64,000 nucleotides of DNA from Auanema rhodensis (GCA_964057225.1 OZ059897.1:10416001-10480000), one strand, 5' to 3'. Positions 22,801 through 31,013 are shown, numbered from the stretch's first letter. Made by a program: numbers and translations. Notes: generated from the letters alone by a model not told the origin.

Positions 22801-24249
22801 CGGAACATATGGTAAAATTGGCTTATGCTTAAAGGGTTCACAAGCCGGAATTTCTCCAATTATTGCCTGTCCGATGACTGAATTAGCTTCCATAGCTATT
22901 GATACATCGGTATCGTTACGGAACATAACATATACTCCACTGGTATCACGAAACGCAGTTGGATATAATGATTTTAATGCGCTTCCACTATCCCTTAAGA
23001 CAACCACTTCGTTAGATTCTAGTGGTTTATCTGTTTTTATTGGGATAGGTGCCTCTTCATCAGGCTTTAATGTTTTTGTTCTTAAATTAATGATATTCAC
23101 AGTTATCTCCGTATGCTTAATAGATTCATTTCCTATTAATGGGATGGCATTGTTTCCAATCTCCAACCTCTTCTTGGATGGTTTAAGGCTGACGTCGATG
23201 TTTTCGCTGTCAAGCGCTTTCATGAAATCTAGTCCACTTAAAGCAGGAGCAGGACAGTCATGATCGTTTGAGACCAAAAAGGTGTGTTCGATCTCGTAGC
23301 CGGCAATTTCAATTACAAGATTTATCTTTCCATAAAATGTGAAAGTGGACTTGTTGGCTGCCATCGCTACTAAATGTCTCTTCTTGACATTTTCGGCCAT
23401 GTTCAGATATTTGAGGATGGAGAGCCTAACATATGACACTGATGAGCCTGAATCCCATAAAGCTAAAATCAGTTTATCTTCAACTGATATATATATTAAT
23501 GGTAACTTCGTTTCCGCTGATGCAATAGAAGCAACAAATGGTATTGCGATTGGAATAAATGTTACTAAAGCAGGATAGTATTGCTTCATGATGTTATCTG
23601 GCATCTGTTGGTCTGGGCGGCTTACAAGTTCCAATGTTTCTTCATAGCCTGGGGGCTCATTATCTATTTCGTGGACATGCATTACGGTTAGTGGAGTGGC
23701 TCTGAAGAACCAAAATTTAGCAACAACGAAAAGAATTATTAATACTGCGGCAATCGTAACCATTGATCCTATGAAGATGAGTGTTCTCTCAATTGATCCT
23801 ATCAGAAATTGCTTTACGCTAGTCCAGGCGGAAGTTGTGAACTCAGCTGCTTTAGAGATATAGTCACTGCCCTTTTTCAAAAGGTTAAAGGCTGACGTAA
23901 TTTTTGGATCGTTGTGAATAGTATGTAAAACATGGTTCTGTCGTATGGATGCTAAACTTGCTCCATATGCAATAGCTGTTGACATTGAGTAAACTCTCAA
24001 TGATAAATTGGTGTATAAGTTAGCGCCTGTGAACTTTAAAGATGTTAATTGGTGGTATTGCGCTTTATCAAAGAGTGATATTGGTTTTACTTCAACCGAT
24101 CCATTCATATTTATCCATTCTCCATTTTGATAGTACACATCTGTTGGTACATGTTCGCAATCTATCTCTTTTCCATCTGTTAATAAGTCTCTTGATCCTG
24201 GAGCAGCAAAATATAATCTCTCATCTTCTGTTATTACTGGTGTTTCCAA
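19831..24249 (-). CDS. pol: Element 1 envelope C-terminus plus Pol (protease, RT, RNase H, integrase)
   Basis: A 1472-residue frame that starts at a TTG and is in reality open back to the UAA at 24295-24297, so it is the downstream part of the polyprotein in the same frame. Residues 1-150 look like the end of a glycoprotein ectodomain; 154-182 form a strong membrane helix. A second hydrophobic stretch is at 224-246. Aspartic protease motif DSGS is at 266-269. RT has FDLVSG (D645) and YLDD at 706-709. RNase H has D855, E901 and D926. Integrase has H1072/H1080/C1110/C1113 and D1144, D1204, E1240 (D,D-35-E), and a GPY-like module YDGPYEV lies near 1378-1384. Domain order and motifs fit Ty3/gypsy Pol (Metaviridae). 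All catalytic residues are present. The acidic tail ends in TAA. The hydrophobic envelope end directly before the protease is the odd feature. Confidence 0.93.
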   Translation of the reverse strand: METPVITEDERLYFAAPGSRDLLTDGKEIDCEHVPTDVYYQNGEWINMNGSVEVKPISLFDKAQYHQLTSLKFTGANLYTNLSLRVYSMSTAIAYGASLASIRQNHVLHTIHNDPKITSAFNLLKKGSDYISKAAEFTTSAWTSVKQFLIGSIERTLIFIGSMVTIAAVLIILFVVAKFWFFRATPLTVMHVHEIDNEPPGYEETLELVSRPDQQMPDNIMKQYYPALVTFIPIAIPFVASIASAETKLPLIYISVEDKLILALWDSGSSVSYVRLSILKYLNMAENVKKRHLVAMAANKSTFTFYGKINLVIEIAGYEIEHTFLVSNDHDCPAPALSGLDFMKALDSENIDVSLKPSKKRLEIGNNAIPLIGNESIKHTEITVNIINLRTKTLKPDEEAPIPIKTDKPLESNEVVVLRDSGSALKSLYPTAFRDTSGVYVMFRNDTDVSIAMEANSVIGQAIIGEIPACEPFKHKPILPYVPPEADWESKLPYFPRDFIKDLDLENADLTKEEKHELTKIIENHREAFLNEDRKIGLFKGPIEHTIPLRTDMDMPKPRITRIPLGKQEEIEKQVKEMLEQGIIEPSTSLFNSPVVLVKKKDDTYRFVTDFRALNNVTRKQTYVIPSISDIVDLAAGAQFFSNFDLVSGFFQISLRKSDRPLTAFTTTSGTYQYKRMPIGLCGAPHTFQTAVRYLQSKCSCKLFVYLDDLLVISDTREQHLKDIDDLLQAVEELGMKIKLKKCAFAQPEVKFLGLIVRRQGIKPDPQKVAAIQDYPAPKNATGVRAFLGMVGFFRKFMKDFARIASPLYDLTKADTEFKWEHKHKEALDLLKRSLIQAPVLSPPKSDRLFIVESDGSNIAIGAVLLQPEDPKQPLKNLHPIAFASRKLVKAERNYAPIEIEALGLVYALNQFRTYILGTHTICITDHRPLTSLMTRRDLFGRLAKFQLVIQVYDIEIKYRAGQLNKVCDALSRYIGEEANDAKPVTKKKKMEEIHINAINTPTIKKIQLNTPWIKRTIAEIEYRAQKNMTANDRYCVINDLLYTKPTDKKPQPAIVIPQEHPIIEEIIKVFHEDPTIAAHQGIIKPKEAILKRFYWTNMQNDITIFIKNCIKCAQRKKDPHSMTVQPIGHFEIPSKPFERVHMDVMGPFPPSKRNCTYVITMQDAFTKWSTTIAVPQITTEITIDRFLRHFVYIFGPPHCLITDRGSNFVSKKFEEMCTKLGIKHEPTLPHQKNSNGQVERLHRTLEEELTHYLKEDLSDWDTVLPKITFVINNIQHATTGIAPYIALFGKECRMSMDAELPETITKIQEISEELLQRRPDMDKRDEIIKNRIAKNQENAKKKKDRTQRAHHRDIQPGDMVMTTIKSHQIGQKLRKSYDGPYEVIDVEGSKVQIRNSSGKLQDIHKNNLKIFSPASQNISYNTRARFRESQAEEDSDIEIIEVINRNNKDSKDTEPEDENEDEIWLPRNEEE

Positions 24250-24294
24250 ATAGCATGTATCATTGATCTTATGATTATGATAAACAGCTTTAGG

Positions 24295-24297
24295 TTA
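24295..24297 (-). other. In-frame UAA between the two element 1 frames
   Basis: The minus strand reads CTT TAA CCT. The frame on both sides is the same, and the downstream part is open from the stop itself. It splits the envelope-like region rather than a domain boundary, so a disabling mutation is more likely than programmed readthrough. Confidence 0.85.
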
Positions 24298-27200
24298 AAG
24301 AGGTAGGCATATATGAACATGAACTATATCGCTGCCTACGAAACGGGCTGCAATATCCTCTCTTCCTAAAATAGTCCTCATTGCTATTGTGGGTTCTATG
24401 TGTAAAATAGAACGCCATAGCTCGAGGTATCTATTTTGAATCTCACATATGGATTTATAAGATTCCATAAAATGTTTCTGTAGCTCTTCTTGTATGAGTG
24501 TTGTTATATATTGTAGATGATCTTGAGCTATTCTGCGAGATACGTTGAGGTTGAATTGTATTTCGTTGTTCACTTTTGACGCTGTATACGTTGCCTGAGC
24601 CTGAATTTCTCTGGTTTCTACGGGTGGAGATGATGTTCTTTGTTTCCTTAAGGTTCGTGACGCCGTGTCAGTGACTGTTGCTAGTGTTGTTGGCAAGAGA
24701 GTCGTAGTTATCACGGCTGTTGTCGTGTCAACTGTGGTTGTCGTCGGAATCCGAGTCGTATAGCTTATAGTTGTCTCCTGAACTAGTGAAGCGGGTTTGT
24801 CCATTGTTGTCGTTAATGACAGTCTTCTAGTCAGATAAGGCGGTGTTTCAATATTCTCTAACAGTGGTAAAAATGTTTTTATAAGTAGCTGGCGTGTATC
24901 CGCGCTTGGAGTTTGAATGCGAGGGTGGGGGCCTATCGATATACCGTAGTTAGAATCTTTATCTCGATATAGTTTGTTGGTATCTGGCACATTGATTGTT
25001 AATTGTCGGAACTTTTCATCATCTACGGCTGCTGCTGTTTTATTCGGCCTTATTACTCGCAATGTCATCAAGTTATGGTATAAGTAAAGAGTATTTCTAA
25101 GTACTATACGCTCATCAGCATTGTCAGTTGTTAAAGTTGGTCGGATAGGCGGCATGTTCACAAAGGATTTTAAAACCTCTTGCTTTGATGGTACCGACAG
25201 ATTGTTTTCAAATATTACCGGTGTATAAGCTAGCTCCATCGCTATGCTTTTGGCTCTTTCACGGTAGGATCCGTCCTTTTCTAGTAGTTGTTCGTCAAAT
25301 TCGTGTGATGTTAATCTGTCACCTATCTGTTCTAATAATTGTTTTGAGGTTAAATACCGTATAGCGCCGCGAGTGGTTGCTGCCAGTTCCTTTTGCGCAA
25401 GAAAATAAAGTATTGCTTCCTCAGGGTCGTGTATTTCGTATGTTTGAAGGAAACGTTGTATGGATTTATCAGATACGGGACTTCTTAAGAAGAAATAAAA
25501 CTTCTCGGGATGTGCTGAAACCCAATCAATAATTGAATATGAAGGGTTGACAGCTCGTCTGGCCTTTATAAGCGGTATTATCTGATAAATACCAGGATTA
25601 CTCATCACCGGTCGTAAGAAAGGATAAGGACAAATATTTAATATTAAAGTTTCAAAATCTTCCTGTTTTTGTATCCACTCCTTGTTTAATTCAACCGTGC
25701 ATTCCGCAATTGCTCTTTTATCTCTTTTCGCCGGAAGTTTCTTATATTCTCTCTCTATTAAAACATGGATATTGGTGTCATTTGGGTACTGTGGTAAGAG
25801 AATGTAATTGCCAGTTGTGGTGTGGAAGATTAACTGTTTAAAACAAGAAGATATTTGCTTCGGTATCTCTTTTTGATCTATTACAAGGGCTGATTGAGTG
25901 GTTGGTAACAGAATAATGCCGTCTCCAATTATCGCATCATATTCACTCATGTCGATATATTTGCATCGATATTCATAAGGCTGTTTCTCCCATATGATGA
26001 TTGAGGTATCTGATGCACATTCTCCATGATGCGCTAAGCATCCTTCAGTATTTAGTATTAAATTGGAGATTATAGTTTCATCTGGCATCCGTGTCATAAC
26101 CCCTCTTTCGATAACCAATCTGGCTTTCTCTTTACATAGTTCATTATTAAAAGATCGGCCTGGCGAGAAGGAAGGCTCGTCAGTTGCATATGTTATGCTG
26201 TCGATCTTCTTTAATTCACTCCAATTCCATCTTCTATCTCTCACTGCCAGTCTGCATTCTGCAGCTGGTATCTTTTCAATTCTCACTATCGTTGTATTGG
26301 TATCTCTAAGGAACAAAAGGTCTCTGATACACATTTTATGAATTTCTTTGGAGCATCTCCATGCATCCCATTCATGTGCCGTTTGATTCCTTGTATAAAG
26401 ATGAACTTTTGTTCGTAAGATATGCTTTATTGGTGGTAATAAGCATTTTCGGAGAGATGGGGGACGGAGAAGGGCTCCTCCAGTAGCTTTAGTACATAGC
26501 TGGTATGCTTCAGCTGTTGTAACCAGTGATAAGATTACTGATAAAGCTACGGCTAAAGTCAAAGGAGATATCAGAGTCAAATTATTGACTCTTGAGCCTC
26601 TACCTCTGCCTCTATTGTTGTTATTTCCCCTAAAGGTACTGTTATTTCTCTGTCTATTATTGCTCATTTCTTGATTTTGTGATGCATTGTGGCTTCTTTG
26701 ATACCCATTTTGATTTTGATTCTGATAATTTCGACCGCAGTCACCAAAATTGCGGTTCCTAGCAAATGGGTTTTGGAAATTCCAGCCTTTTTTATTTTTT
26801 GAAAATTTATGATAATTTTGATTGTTTTGAAAGTTTGGATGATAATTGTTATAATTATTATAATTTTGATAATTTTTATTATTAAAAGATTGATAACCTC
26901 TTGCCATACCTCTCCCACCATTGTTTCTGCGTGGGGGGAAAGTTCTTTCAATTGCGTTAACCAATAGCGCCTGAGGGTCTGCTACTTGGTTTGCAATTGA
27001 TTCCACCCAGCGAGCACTATCAACAGCCTCAGCAAAAGTTTTGGGTTTTGCTCGAATTACCCCTGGGCGTATCGTATTTTTCAAGCCTCTCAAAAATGTG
27101 GACCTCAGAATGTGATCTTTAAGAGTATCACTATTAGAGAAAGCATTTAAGCTGAGGTTTCTTAACGTTTGTGCGAAACCATCAATTGATATATCGCCTT

Positions 27201-28536
27201 GAGTGCTGTTTTGAAGTGTGATAAGAGCTGGGTCTTGATTGTATTCGGGACACAGCTTGGATGTTAACTCTTCTATTAGGGTAACCCAAGGTCCAGCTGT
27301 TCTGACCTTGTCAGGTAGCTCTAAATAAGCTTCCTCTGCTCTATCATTTTTCAATAGTAATGGTAAAATAGTTAGTCTTTCGGGCATCACTAAGCCTAAG
27401 GCGTTAGAAAAGGTATTAAACTTTGCCACGAAATCTCTAAAGTTACGACTTCCGTCGTATATGGGGCAATAAGGTGAGCTTAATGCGTGCGCAATGGTAG
27501 ATTTACCAGCTCCCGGAAGACGTGGTGTCTCCGTCATGGTTGGTATATTTTCAGGGTATGTGTGAGATGACGTAATCCCTTTACTGCCTGAGCTTCTCGC
27601 CGTTAAATTCTCACCTCCCTTTTTCGAGTTACCAGATGTTGGATAACTAATGGTAGGGGCGGCTGAGGAGAACCGCTTCCCTGGGAGTTTGATAACTCGA
27701 CTCGTTGCCTGAGGCGTCGAATGTATTGAAACGCTTGAGCTGGGTATAGCGCTATCTGACTTATTAAGGGTTGGGTTGGAGGATACGTGAAGAGAGTTAT
27801 CAACTTGTTCTGTTGTTACCTCCCCTGGAGACAAATTCAAAACTTTTATTAAGCGAGCTGTTAAAGATTTCTTACTTTTGAACTTATCAGTAGTTAGTGA
27901 TAAGGGCAAAACTTCGGTAATTTCCTGATTTGGTTCTACGGGATTATTAGAGGTTGAGCGCCTACGCGGTGTATTAGTTTTTCTTTTATTAATCTTTTTA
28001 GAATCAAGCTTTTTCGAATCAAGCTTATCAGTGATAACTGATAAGGGTGATTTGCGAATAGTGAGAGATGAGGTTTTATTAAGTTGTGAGTTTTCTATCG
28101 GAGTGGAAAATGCCTGCGGTGTTAGAGTTAGTTCAAAAGAAGATGCAAGATCGTTATCAGTATTAATTGATAAAGTTGATAAGTTTAGGTGGGGGGTGGC
28201 TGGTGAAGTATTAGAGGTTATTTGTTTTGGTTTTCGAATTTTTTGAATCTTCTTATTACTTTTAAAAGAGTGTACCTTTGGAGTTGAAGCTGAAGTTTGA
28301 ATATTGTAGTCCTGAATATAGAAATCAGGGTCCTCCTCGGTGTTGTCCGGAGGTGAATACGTGCCTTCTCGAGGAATGAAGGTTTTCTCGACTTTGGGTT
28401 TTACCTCTTGTTCAGGCTCTTCAATCTGAACACTGAGGAGTCGAGTGCGGCTTCTGGTTCGACTGGCGACTGCGATGTCGTCAGTGGACTCAGAAGGGTA
28501 TAGAGCAGGGACGGCCGAAGAGTATCTTCGTGCCAC
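24295..28536 (-). CDS. gag: Element 1 Gag-like protein fused to envelope N-terminal region
   Basis: 1413 codons on the minus strand, open back to a TGA at 28618-28620. Residue 1 is a GTG, and the first true ATG in frame is residue 334 (27535-27537), so either a short Gag starts there or an upstream spliced exon supplies the start. Residues 1-330 are Ser/Thr/Asn/Lys-rich. Residues 353-515 resemble a retrotransposon Gag/capsid domain (YDGSRNFRDFVAKF, LRGLKNTIRPGV). Residues 540-650 are Asn/Tyr/Gly/Arg-rich, without CCHC knuckles. A signal-peptide-like helix at 652-676 is followed by a Cys- and N-glycosylation-site-rich ectodomain with a furin-like RDKR at 938-941 and a Thr-rich, mucin-like stretch at 1242-1300. 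The frame ends in UAA inside the ectodomain and continues in pol. The envelope family is not recognised. Confidence 0.85.
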   Translation of the reverse strand: MARRYSSAVPALYPSESTDDIAVASRTRSRTRLLSVQIEEPEQEVKPKVEKTFIPREGTYSPPDNTEEDPDFYIQDYNIQTSASTPKVHSFKSNKKIQKIRKPKQITSNTSPATPHLNLSTLSINTDNDLASSFELTLTPQAFSTPIENSQLNKTSSLTIRKSPLSVITDKLDSKKLDSKKINKRKTNTPRRRSTSNNPVEPNQEITEVLPLSLTTDKFKSKKSLTARLIKVLNLSPGEVTTEQVDNSLHVSSNPTLNKSDSAIPSSSVSIHSTPQATSRVIKLPGKRFSSAAPTISYPTSGNSKKGGENLTARSSGSKGITSSHTYPENIPTMTETPRLPGAGKSTIAHALSSPYCPIYDGSRNFRDFVAKFNTFSNALGLVMPERLTILPLLLKNDRAEEAYLELPDKVRTAGPWVTLIEELTSKLCPEYNQDPALITLQNSTQGDISIDGFAQTLRNLSLNAFSNSDTLKDHILRSTFLRGLKNTIRPGVIRAKPKTFAEAVDSARWVESIANQVADPQALLVNAIERTFPPRRNNGGRGMARGYQSFNNKNYQNYNNYNNYHPNFQNNQNYHKFSKNKKGWNFQNPFARNRNFGDCGRNYQNQNQNGYQRSHNASQNQEMSNNRQRNNSTFRGNNNNRGRGRGSRVNNLTLISPLTLAVALSVILSLVTTAEAYQLCTKATGGALLRPPSLRKCLLPPIKHILRTKVHLYTRNQTAHEWDAWRCSKEIHKMCIRDLLFLRDTNTTIVRIEKIPAAECRLAVRDRRWNWSELKKIDSITYATDEPSFSPGRSFNNELCKEKARLVIERGVMTRMPDETIISNLILNTEGCLAHHGECASDTSIIIWEKQPYEYRCKYIDMSEYDAIIGDGIILLPTTQSALVIDQKEIPKQISSCFKQLIFHTTTGNYILLPQYPNDTNIHVLIEREYKKLPAKRDKRAIAECTVELNKEWIQKQEDFETLILNICPYPFLRPVMSNPGIYQIIPLIKARRAVNPSYSIIDWVSAHPEKFYFFLRSPVSDKSIQRFLQTYEIHDPEEAILYFLAQKELAATTRGAIRYLTSKQLLEQIGDRLTSHEFDEQLLEKDGSYRERAKSIAMELAYTPVIFENNLSVPSKQEVLKSFVNMPPIRPTLTTDNADERIVLRNTLYLYHNLMTLRVIRPNKTAAAVDDEKFRQLTINVPDTNKLYRDKDSNYGISIGPHPRIQTPSADTRQLLIKTFLPLLENIETPPYLTRRLSLTTTMDKPASLVQETTISYTTRIPTTTTVDTTTAVITTTLLPTTLATVTDTASRTLRKQRTSSPPVETREIQAQATYTASKVNNEIQFNLNVSRRIAQDHLQYITTLIQEELQKHFMESYKSICEIQNRYLELWRSILHIEPTIAMRTILGREDIAARFVGSDIVHVHICLPL

Positions 28537-28870
28537 TTTGGAATCACTCTTGGTTTGGAAAAACCGCGAGTGTTTCGTTATATGGGGGATGTTGACGTTG
28601 AATGAGTGACAAGAAATTCAGGTCGGTTATAGGGAAAAGTAAGAAAAGTTTGAAGATTGAGACGTGGCGTTTTTCGCCGAGAATCGTTATTAGATGAGAA
28701 AGAGTTTTAAAATCTTGGCCTGAGATCTGGCTCCGCCTATCTACCGTATTCTCTTTTCTTTATTCTTTTTTTCACAGATATTCATCAATTATAAATTTTG
28801 TTGGTCTTCGCTCTTTCCAGCCTCAATCTTAATACTTTACTCTAATTGAATTCTTGAAAATATGAGAGAG

Positions 28871-28878
28871 ATTTTCAG
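28871..28878 (+). promoter_or_regulatory. Candidate 3' splice or trans-splice acceptor
   Basis: ATTTTCAG, close to the nematode TTTTCAG consensus, 20 nt before the ATG at 28899. The frame is open from the acceptor to this ATG, so an upstream cis exon is equally possible. Confidence 0.5.
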
Positions 28879-28898
28879 TCGTTTTAAGTCCTCTTTTT

Positions 28899-29480
28899 AT
28901 GCATAAGAATCTTTATATTTGTAGAGCTGAAAAAAAAAATCAAAGAATGGCTTATGAAGGTCTATCGGGAATGACTTTTGTCGTGAGGAAGCTGTACGCT
29001 GACCTCGTCTTGTATGATCAAGACGAAGTGTTAGCTTATAGGCCGCACCCAGACATAATTAAGATGGTTGGTTAAAACAAAGAAACATGTTATGTTAATA
29101 AGAATTTTTAGTTTATAGAGGATTTAAAGATGCATTATCTGGGAAGGGGATTAGTAAACTTCTCCCTAATGCAGGAAATAGCGGATGAGGTTGCAGCTAT
29201 CCGGCGATGGTGCCTCACCGACTTGTGCGCGCATTGGTATGAAAACCCTAATCTAGTCGCATCCCCTTGGAATTGGTATGAGCATAAGTCTCATGATTTT
29301 TATGATTATATGTCTAAAATTTTGTTTAAAATTTATTTGTTTTATGAACAGTCTCCTATGGGCTTATTGCTAAGGACCTCTGCGGATTCAGTGTATTCGC
29401 AGTATTTAGAGCCTAGCGATGAGCCCATCTCACAGCCTATAGAATTTGTGAGACAGTTGCATTTTAAATGGGGCTTTTAA
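28899..29480 (+). CDS. Putative two-exon gene antisense in element 1 leader, unknown function
   Basis: I do not recognise this protein. Exon 1 is 28899-29066 (56 codons); a candidate 45-nt intron 29067-29111 (GTTGGT...TTTTTAG) joins it in phase 0 to exon 2, 29112-29480 (122 residues and TAA), giving 178 residues. The splice removes a TAA at 29073-29075 and keeps the frame. An ATTTTCAG acceptor lies 20 nt upstream of the first ATG and an AATAAA 16 nt after the stop: a compact, nematode-like gene layout. A second in-frame ATG at 28947 is possible. The product has aromatic- and Trp-rich segments (for example SPWNWYEHKSHDFYDY), no signal peptide, no zinc motif and no low complexity. It runs opposite to the element ORFs. 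It could be an accessory gene of the element or captured host DNA. Confidence 0.6.
29067..29111 (+). other. Candidate 45-nt intron
   Basis: AAGATG/GTTGGT donor and AATTTTTAG/TTTATA acceptor. The length is in the short-intron range of nematodes. The donor is not the strong GTAAG type. Using the nearby GT at 29071 instead would shift the frame and meet a stop. Confidence 0.55.
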
Positions 29481-29496
29481 CAATTGTTTTATATAT

Positions 29497-29502
29497 AATA
29501 AA
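29497..29502 (+). promoter_or_regulatory. Polyadenylation signal of the antisense gene
   Basis: AATAAA, 16 nt after the TAA at 29478-29480. Confidence 0.55.
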
Positions 29503-30451
29503 TACTTAATTTCACTCATTTGTTCTCTCTCTCTCTCTCTCTCTTTTTCTTTTTCATAACACAAACTTTGGTCGAGCTTATTAATAAAGAAGGAGTGCGT
29601 GCGCCTTGGGAAAATGGCTCATGTGCACGTTGATTATTAAAAGCCGTGGGCGATTCTTTTCCGGAATGATTTTGGCATGCTAATGAGATTCCGAGAATAT
29701 TTAAAAAGATTGCTCATTTTACTAATGGACTGAGACCAAAGCTCGTTTATAAAACGCAATTTTTTTCTTTAAACCATTTTACTAATTTATAGAATATTAC
29801 AATATGAAGACTACGGTAGGTGTGTGGGAATATCTTATGATGTTAGCAACAAAAATGAGCTGAGGAAGGTGACACATTCTACGGAGAAGAAAACATCCGT
29901 AGCCCATGTGCTTTCGCCAAAATGACCTGACAGGCAATAAAATTTGTGCCAGGATTTTTCGGACTAGTGTGGTCTATTCTCACAATCAAAAAAAAAATAA
30001 ATACCGAATAACGGCTCCCGCAAAAATATTTAGTTAGCATGCTCTTTTACGCCTGAATTTAACTTTCAAATCTCTAGTCCTGACCACAATAAAATATTAA
30101 ACTTTGTGCGCTTTCAAAATTTCATTCTAACTCCTCGTTGCCAAATAATAATGAAATCAAAATTTCGTTTGGTGAAATTGTCCCCTATTTCAATCCAAAC
30201 GTCCTCAAAAAAAATGCAAGAGAAGCGGTGCAGGATACGGTATTATAAGGGTGGACACTCAGACGGTTTTATGAGTGGGGACAGCGGGTAAAATTTCAAA
30301 ATTATATAGTCCTAGCTCTCTAAAAGAGAGATCCCTTGTACCTGCACCTTATACAAGTTGGCGCCCTCATTATGTTGCTAACCGTGGAGGAAATTTTAAT
30401 TTAGATATCAAAATATGGACTTTTTATGCGAGTTTTTGCGACAAAAATGAG
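29503..30451. other. Element 1 leader, noncoding part
   Basis: About 950 bp between the antisense gene and the PBS. It contains a (CT)n tract at about 29524-29544 and otherwise AT-rich sequence. Short frames on the plus strand (30106-30291, 30275-30511) show no protein-like features. Confidence 0.5.
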
Positions 30452-30469
30452 TTCGAGGTGGAACCTCCA
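30452..30469 (-). other. Primer-binding site of element 1
   Basis: On the minus strand the first bases after the LTR read TGGAGGTTCC. TGG is the complement of a tRNA CCA end, in the expected place. The next bases would pair with a tRNA ending in CCU before CCA (U73), as in tRNA-Cys, but the match is too short to name the primer. Confidence 0.6.
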
Positions 30470-30835
30470 CGTTCCATTATGCTCCTACGTATATTGAACA
30501 GACCATTGTAGTCTGCTCAACTACGCGTATAGTATTCCATAAGTGTAGCGGTATGGAAACAGAGCATAAGGATTACATAAGATTAGGAAATAAATAGGTT
30601 TATTATACACAATACAATATCATTACAATACAATAACACAAGGATAAAGTAAACTACATTTACAAGACAAAGACTAATATATAAGATTAACTAAGTTAGG
30701 TGCAAACCGTCCATGGGCTTGCGAAGGGGCGAACTCCCGAATAGGGGCATGAGGGAAGGCGGTGCCATTCCTCATTTCTCTAGTCGGTCTGGCTCTAACC
30801 CTGCAGTTACATATATAGGGTCTCCGAATGGAACG
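30470..30835 (-). repeat. Element 1 5' LTR (366 bp)
   Basis: Full-length LTR with terminal inverted CGTTCCATT/AATGGAACG. On the minus strand it has an early TATATAT run (near 30812-30818) that could serve as a TATA box, and AATAAA further on. Confidence 0.87.
30599..30604 (-). promoter_or_regulatory. Polyadenylation signal in element 1 5' LTR
   Basis: AATAAA on the minus strand, followed by CC as in the element 2 LTR. Confidence 0.55.
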
Positions 30836-30839
30836 TTCC
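30836..30839. repeat. Target-site duplication of element 1, right copy
   Basis: TTCC, partner of 19074-19077. Confidence 0.8.
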
Positions 30840-31013
30840 AACAATTTTCGATTAAATCACGTTCAATTAACTGTATTGTTTTCAAAAATAAAGACAAAAT
30901 TCAATTTCTGTTCATTGAATTAGAATTTTTATGTTGTCACACAGGAAATGAAGAATCTTAGTTCATTTCAGTAACAATGAACACAATAACTTTGTTAAGT
31001 TGTTGTAATATCG

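Larger units (their letters stand above)
19078..30835 (-). mobile_element. Element 1: Ty3/gypsy-type LTR retroelement with gag-env-pol order
   Basis: An 11.76-kb insertion in a tRNA-array spacer, 86 bp downstream of tRNA L58. It is bounded by LTR sequences that begin and end with the inverted pair CGTTCCATT/AATGGAACG and flanked by the 4-bp repeat TTCC (or 5-bp GTTCC, because the terminal G is ambiguous). Tract order on the minus strand: 5' LTR, PBS, 1.85-kb leader, Gag-like and envelope-like ORF, in-frame UAA, envelope end plus protease/RT/RNase H/integrase, noncoding tail, polypurine tract, shortened 3' LTR. The spacing of the flanking tRNAs (18920 to 31014), minus 11,762 bp for element and duplication, returns 332 bp. 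The element looks defective: a stop in env and a 3' LTR lacking most of its length. Confidence 0.93.

Noticed and set aside
22975..22995. Second DSGS motif (residues 420-423) in the pol frame of element 1
   Set aside because: Flanking residues do not fit an aspartic protease; the site at 266-269 does.
22391..23263. Long plus-strand frame (290 codons) opposite pol of element 1
   Set aside because: Antisense shadow of the conserved pol frame; no signals of its own, unlike the leader gene at 28899-29480.
27490..27525. P-loop-like GAGKST in the Gag of element 1 (about residue 342)
   Set aside because: Lacks the Gly five residues earlier needed for a Walker A motif, and no NTPase fold surrounds it.
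30106..30961. Plus-strand frames in the element 1 leader and LTR (30106-30291, 30275-30511, 30713-30961)
   Set aside because: No start context, splice or poly(A) signals. One crosses the LTR boundary into the array.
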